Shown piece by piece: positions 61,503 through 64,000 of a stretch of DNA of 64,000 nucleotides. Position 1 is the stretch's first letter. Each line of letters opens with the position of its first letter. The stretch comes from JBLMZI01 sp050258755 (GTDB taxonomy: Bacteria > Bacillota > Syntrophomonadia > Syntrophomonadales > DTU052), in the NCBI GenBank assembly GCA_050258755.1, contig JBLMZI010000003.1:160128-224127 (forward strand). The letters are read 5' to 3'. Both the position numbers and the translations under genes were made by a program. The notes below the pieces were generated by a model. That model was not told the origin of the DNA, did no database searches, and saw only the letters and a program-made list of their open reading frames with translations.

Positions 61503-64000
61503 TTATTGACAGGTCTCACTCAAGCCGTCGGTATTTTTTACCGGTGCTACAGCCTTTTTCGGCATGATCTTGCGGTAGACTTCTTTCGGGGATTTCTTTT
61601 GGTTATCCACCGTGAGCAGCCGATCGATACTGATCGCAAAGAGTTTTTCATTTTCCTCTAAGTACGGCAGGATGAGAGCCCAGTCCGCATCGCTGATTTC
61701 ATTAAATTCACCGCCGTTTAGCTGTTCTTCAACCAGCTTTTGCTGCGGATCACGGACATAGATCGCGCCGCCGGATGCCAGCGAGAAAATGTTAGAGCCC
61801 GGGTAGGGTGAGTCATATTCGCGGATCGAGCCGTCCTCATCACTAAAACCGATGCCGTTTAAGACGACAAACCCACCGCCGTTCAGCGGATCGCCGGCCA
61901 TGAAGGATTCCGCCAGGTAGTCCAGTGCGGTACCGTTAATCACCACGCGCGGTCTGCCAACGGCATTGATCAGCGGCCGTCCGGCGGCATTGCCCATGAT
62001 ATAGGCGGTGCCGCCTTTGGCGCCGTACATAAAGGTCTGGCCGACATCGCCGTAGACTATCAGTTTACCGTCTTTCATAATCTGGCAGAGCTGATCCTGG
62101 GCATTGCCGTGCACGTAGATTTCCATGCCGTCAATGCCTGAGGCCAGATAATCGCCGGAAGAGCCATAGACATCGATCCGCACGCCTTGCGTAGCCGGGC
62201 CGAAACCGCACCCGGTAAACCGCTGGCCGCGGTATTTATAAACAATAAAGCGTTTCCAGCCCAGTTGGTAGGCTTTGACAATCAGCACGGCGTCGCACAG
62301 ATCGCCTTCCGGTTCAAAGGCTTCCGAATCAATAACCAGGATCTTCTCGTTATTGTGCGGGGCGCGGATTTCCCCGCGTGCGGCAAAATCAATCCGGCTG
62401 AAGCGGGAGTTGGATTTCTCAGTAATCATGGTGGATTCATCAAAAATCCCATCCAGTGCGAGCTTGATGACATGCTGGAGCGAGCTTCTGTTAATCTTGC
62501 CGGTATTGTAGCGCAAGTCGTTTAAAAGCGTCAGACTGTCAATCGCGGTTTGCTGGCAGTCATCATTTTCATCCGCCTGCTTTTTGATGGTTTCAACCGC
62601 GAACCTGAGATTGTTGGCATCGAATTCGCCGATGTTTTCCTGAATATAGGCTACGATTTTCCGGGTGGCGGTTGCCGGATCATCTTCAGCAAAACAGGCT
62701 TGAAGCGCCGTCTCGATCGCCTTGCAGGCCGAATTGGATTCAACCGGCCTGGCAACATCACAGATTTCTTTATCCTTTGGAATGTCAATGACCCGGCCGA
62801 ATTTATCGGTACAGACCAGCTTTTTATGGCCGCTGGCGTCGCCGCTGTCCTTCAGGCTGAAGATAAAGGAGCCGCCGTCCGTATAGCTGCCGCCGCGGGC
62901 ATTCCAATACTTGTCGGCAATGGGCCGGAAGCGGGCATCTTCCCTTGCCAGCGAGATCAGGGTCGCATCAATCGCCTGTTTTTCCGAACAGATCAGTCCA
63001 ATCTGCACTTCACCTTCCTGCAGGGCAAATACCTGAGGACGCAGCATGGCGGTATCGGTAATGCCGATCAGCTGGAACTGGCCATCACGCACGTCATTTC
63101 TGGCGATGATGAAGAACCACGGACCGTCGGGTGATGCGCCAACATGATGCGTCTGAATGGCCTTGTAGAGCTGCTGCTTTTCAGGAGACAGCATATCGAA
63201 GTCCATTTCCGAGGTCGGCGCCATGGCTTCAATCACATGTTCAAGCGGATACTTGTACACGCGGCTCCACAGGTCAAGCAGCAGGGCCGCTTCCTCGGTA
63301 TCAGTCAGGAACAGGGGATGGCAATTGCGCTGTTTCAGGTATTCATAGATCGACTGGTAGTTGGCGAAATCGCCGTTGTGCACTAACGCCTCGTTCAGCG
63401 CGCTGAACGGATGGCAGCCGCCTGGATGCCAGACCCGTCCGCGGGTGGGATAGCGCTGGTGAGCCAGCCAGACATGCGCCTTGAAATCATCCAGCTTGTA
63501 ATAACGCACCACATTTTCGGCATAACCCACGATTTTTAAGATCATCATATTGCGGCCATGCGACATGACAAAGGCCTTTTTCTCGCCCAGCGAGGCATAA
63601 TAGCGGGTATTCATCCTGAAGCTGTTCTGATATACAAACTCATCTTCAGCATCGCGCCGTTCCATAGATGTCAGGCCCTTTTCCTGGATGAAGGCATCCA
63701 GGACATCGTCCTTGACGCGGACAAAATAGCGCATGATATCCGGCGGTCTGACTTCCAGGCCGATGGACTGATAGTCTTCGAGGGTGTCAAGCTTTTCGGA
63801 TTTATCGATGGCAAAGTTCGGCTTGATATAGGTCGCTTCGATCTCTGCTGCCACGCTGTTATCAAGCAGGGCAATATGAAGCATGTAGTCATCATCCAAG
63901 ACCTGGCGGGAAACGCCTAAGGCTTCCGGTACAAAACCGACTGCGCCGATGCCGCCGCCTTTGCCGTTGCCGCGGTTGTGCATCTGTACCGAAGGCTCAA
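61503..64000 (-). CDS. Glutamate-synthase-like amidotransferase/GXGXG protein (5' end outside window)
   Basis: The frame is open to the window edge, so the N-terminus, including the expected Cys nucleophile, is not visible. The seen part (>830 residues) has a class II glutamine amidotransferase domain (RGNGKGGGIGAVGF, WLAHQRYPTRG, LVHNGDFANY) and a C-terminal GXGXG beta-helix of the glutamate synthase type (GVRIDVYGSSGDYLASG, GDVGQTFMYGAKGG, NAAGRPLINA). It resembles the split, archaeal-style glutamate synthase in which these parts form one subunit and the FMN synthase domain another. It would feed ammonia from glutamine; the partner gene is not in view. Confidence 0.87.
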   Translation of the reverse strand, partial: EPSVQMHNRGNGKGGGIGAVGFVPEALGVSRQVLDDDYMLHIALLDNSVAAEIEATYIKPNFAIDKSEKLDTLEDYQSIGLEVRPPDIMRYFVRVKDDVLDAFIQEKGLTSMERRDAEDEFVYQNSFRMNTRYYASLGEKKAFVMSHGRNMMILKIVGYAENVVRYYKLDDFKAHVWLAHQRYPTRGRVWHPGGCHPFSALNEALVHNGDFANYQSIYEYLKQRNCHPLFLTDTEEAALLLDLWSRVYKYPLEHVIEAMAPTSEMDFDMLSPEKQQLYKAIQTHHVGASPDGPWFFIIARNDVRDGQFQLIGITDTAMLRPQVFALQEGEVQIGLICSEKQAIDATLISLAREDARFRPIADKYWNARGGSYTDGGSFIFSLKDSGDASGHKKLVCTDKFGRVIDIPKDKEICDVARPVESNSACKAIETALQACFAEDDPATATRKIVAYIQENIGEFDANNLRFAVETIKKQADENDDCQQTAIDSLTLLNDLRYNTGKINRSSLQHVIKLALDGIFDESTMITEKSNSRFSRIDFAARGEIRAPHNNEKILVIDSEAFEPEGDLCDAVLIVKAYQLGWKRFIVYKYRGQRFTGCGFGPATQGVRIDVYGSSGDYLASGIDGMEIYVHGNAQDQLCQIMKDGKLIVYGDVGQTFMYGAKGGTAYIMGNAAGRPLINAVGRPRVVINGTALDYLAESFMAGDPLNGGGFVVLNGIGFSDEDGSIREYDSPYPGSNIFSLASGGAIYVRDPQQKLVEEQLNGGEFNEISDADWALILPYLEENEKLFAISIDRLLTVDNQKKSPKEVYRKIMPKKAVAPVKNTDGLSETCQ

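Noticed and set aside
1..64000. Transposase, prophage or integrase genes
   Set aside because: None of the supported proteins carries DDE, tyrosine or serine recombinase motifs, and no insertion-sequence ends with target duplications were found.

Overview
The window looks like chromosome from a GC-rich, endospore-forming Firmicute of the Clostridia type (inferred, not proven). Evidence: two proteins of the DUF3794 (spore-coat SPOCS-like) type, a selenocysteine formate dehydrogenase of the membrane-bound N type, Moco/tungsten-cofactor riboswitches, an S-layer-homology protein, strong Shine-Dalgarno sites with frequent GTG and TTG starts, and many intrinsic terminators. No rRNA, tRNA, CRISPR array, prophage or transposase was seen.

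Layout. 0-5.4 kb: a lipoprotein, then a MarR regulator with three tandem operators followed by a two-gene asymmetric ABC exporter. 5.6-8.3 kb: acyl-CoA dehydrogenase plus CoA-transferase. 8.3-11.7 kb: a 7TM sensor kinase and a monoacylglycerol-lipase-like hydrolase. 11.7-12.5 kb: two 226-bp structured elements facing each other, whose long terminal arms are self-complementary but differ in sequence between copies. 12.5-18.6 kb: DUF1259, DUF445, YgjP-type protease, a 5'-nucleotidase-like ectoenzyme and small proteins.

18.9-32.4 kb is a molybdenum/tungsten and formate module. mobA stands alone on the plus strand. On the minus strand run a 58-aa CxLGCF protein, moeA, a MoeA-periplasmic-binding fusion, tupB, tupC and tupA, with a riboswitch-terminator pair before tupB and another before tupA. 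Divergent from them is fdnG (TGA-encoded Sec with a visible SECIS hairpin), fdnH, fdnI and fdhE. Together these supply tungstate or molybdate, build the pterin cofactor and use it in formate oxidation at the membrane.

32.4-41.4 kb holds a diguanylate cyclase, a polar amino-acid ABC transporter, a DoxX protein, a PadR-controlled FetAB-like transporter and a chemoreceptor. 41.7-48.6 kb holds a 1527-aa SLH/FecR/RCC1 mosaic protein, a TetR regulator and a secreted lipase.

48.7-61.3 kb is the most unusual block: four proteins sharing a ~95-residue N-terminal domain (two with long Thr-rich tracts and a beta-rich C-terminal domain), two DUF3794 proteins, four glycosyltransferase-type proteins, one stand-alone methyltransferase and one methyltransferase-glycosyltransferase chimera. 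I infer a locus for a glycosylated spore or cell surface layer. The window ends inside a glutamate-synthase-like gene.
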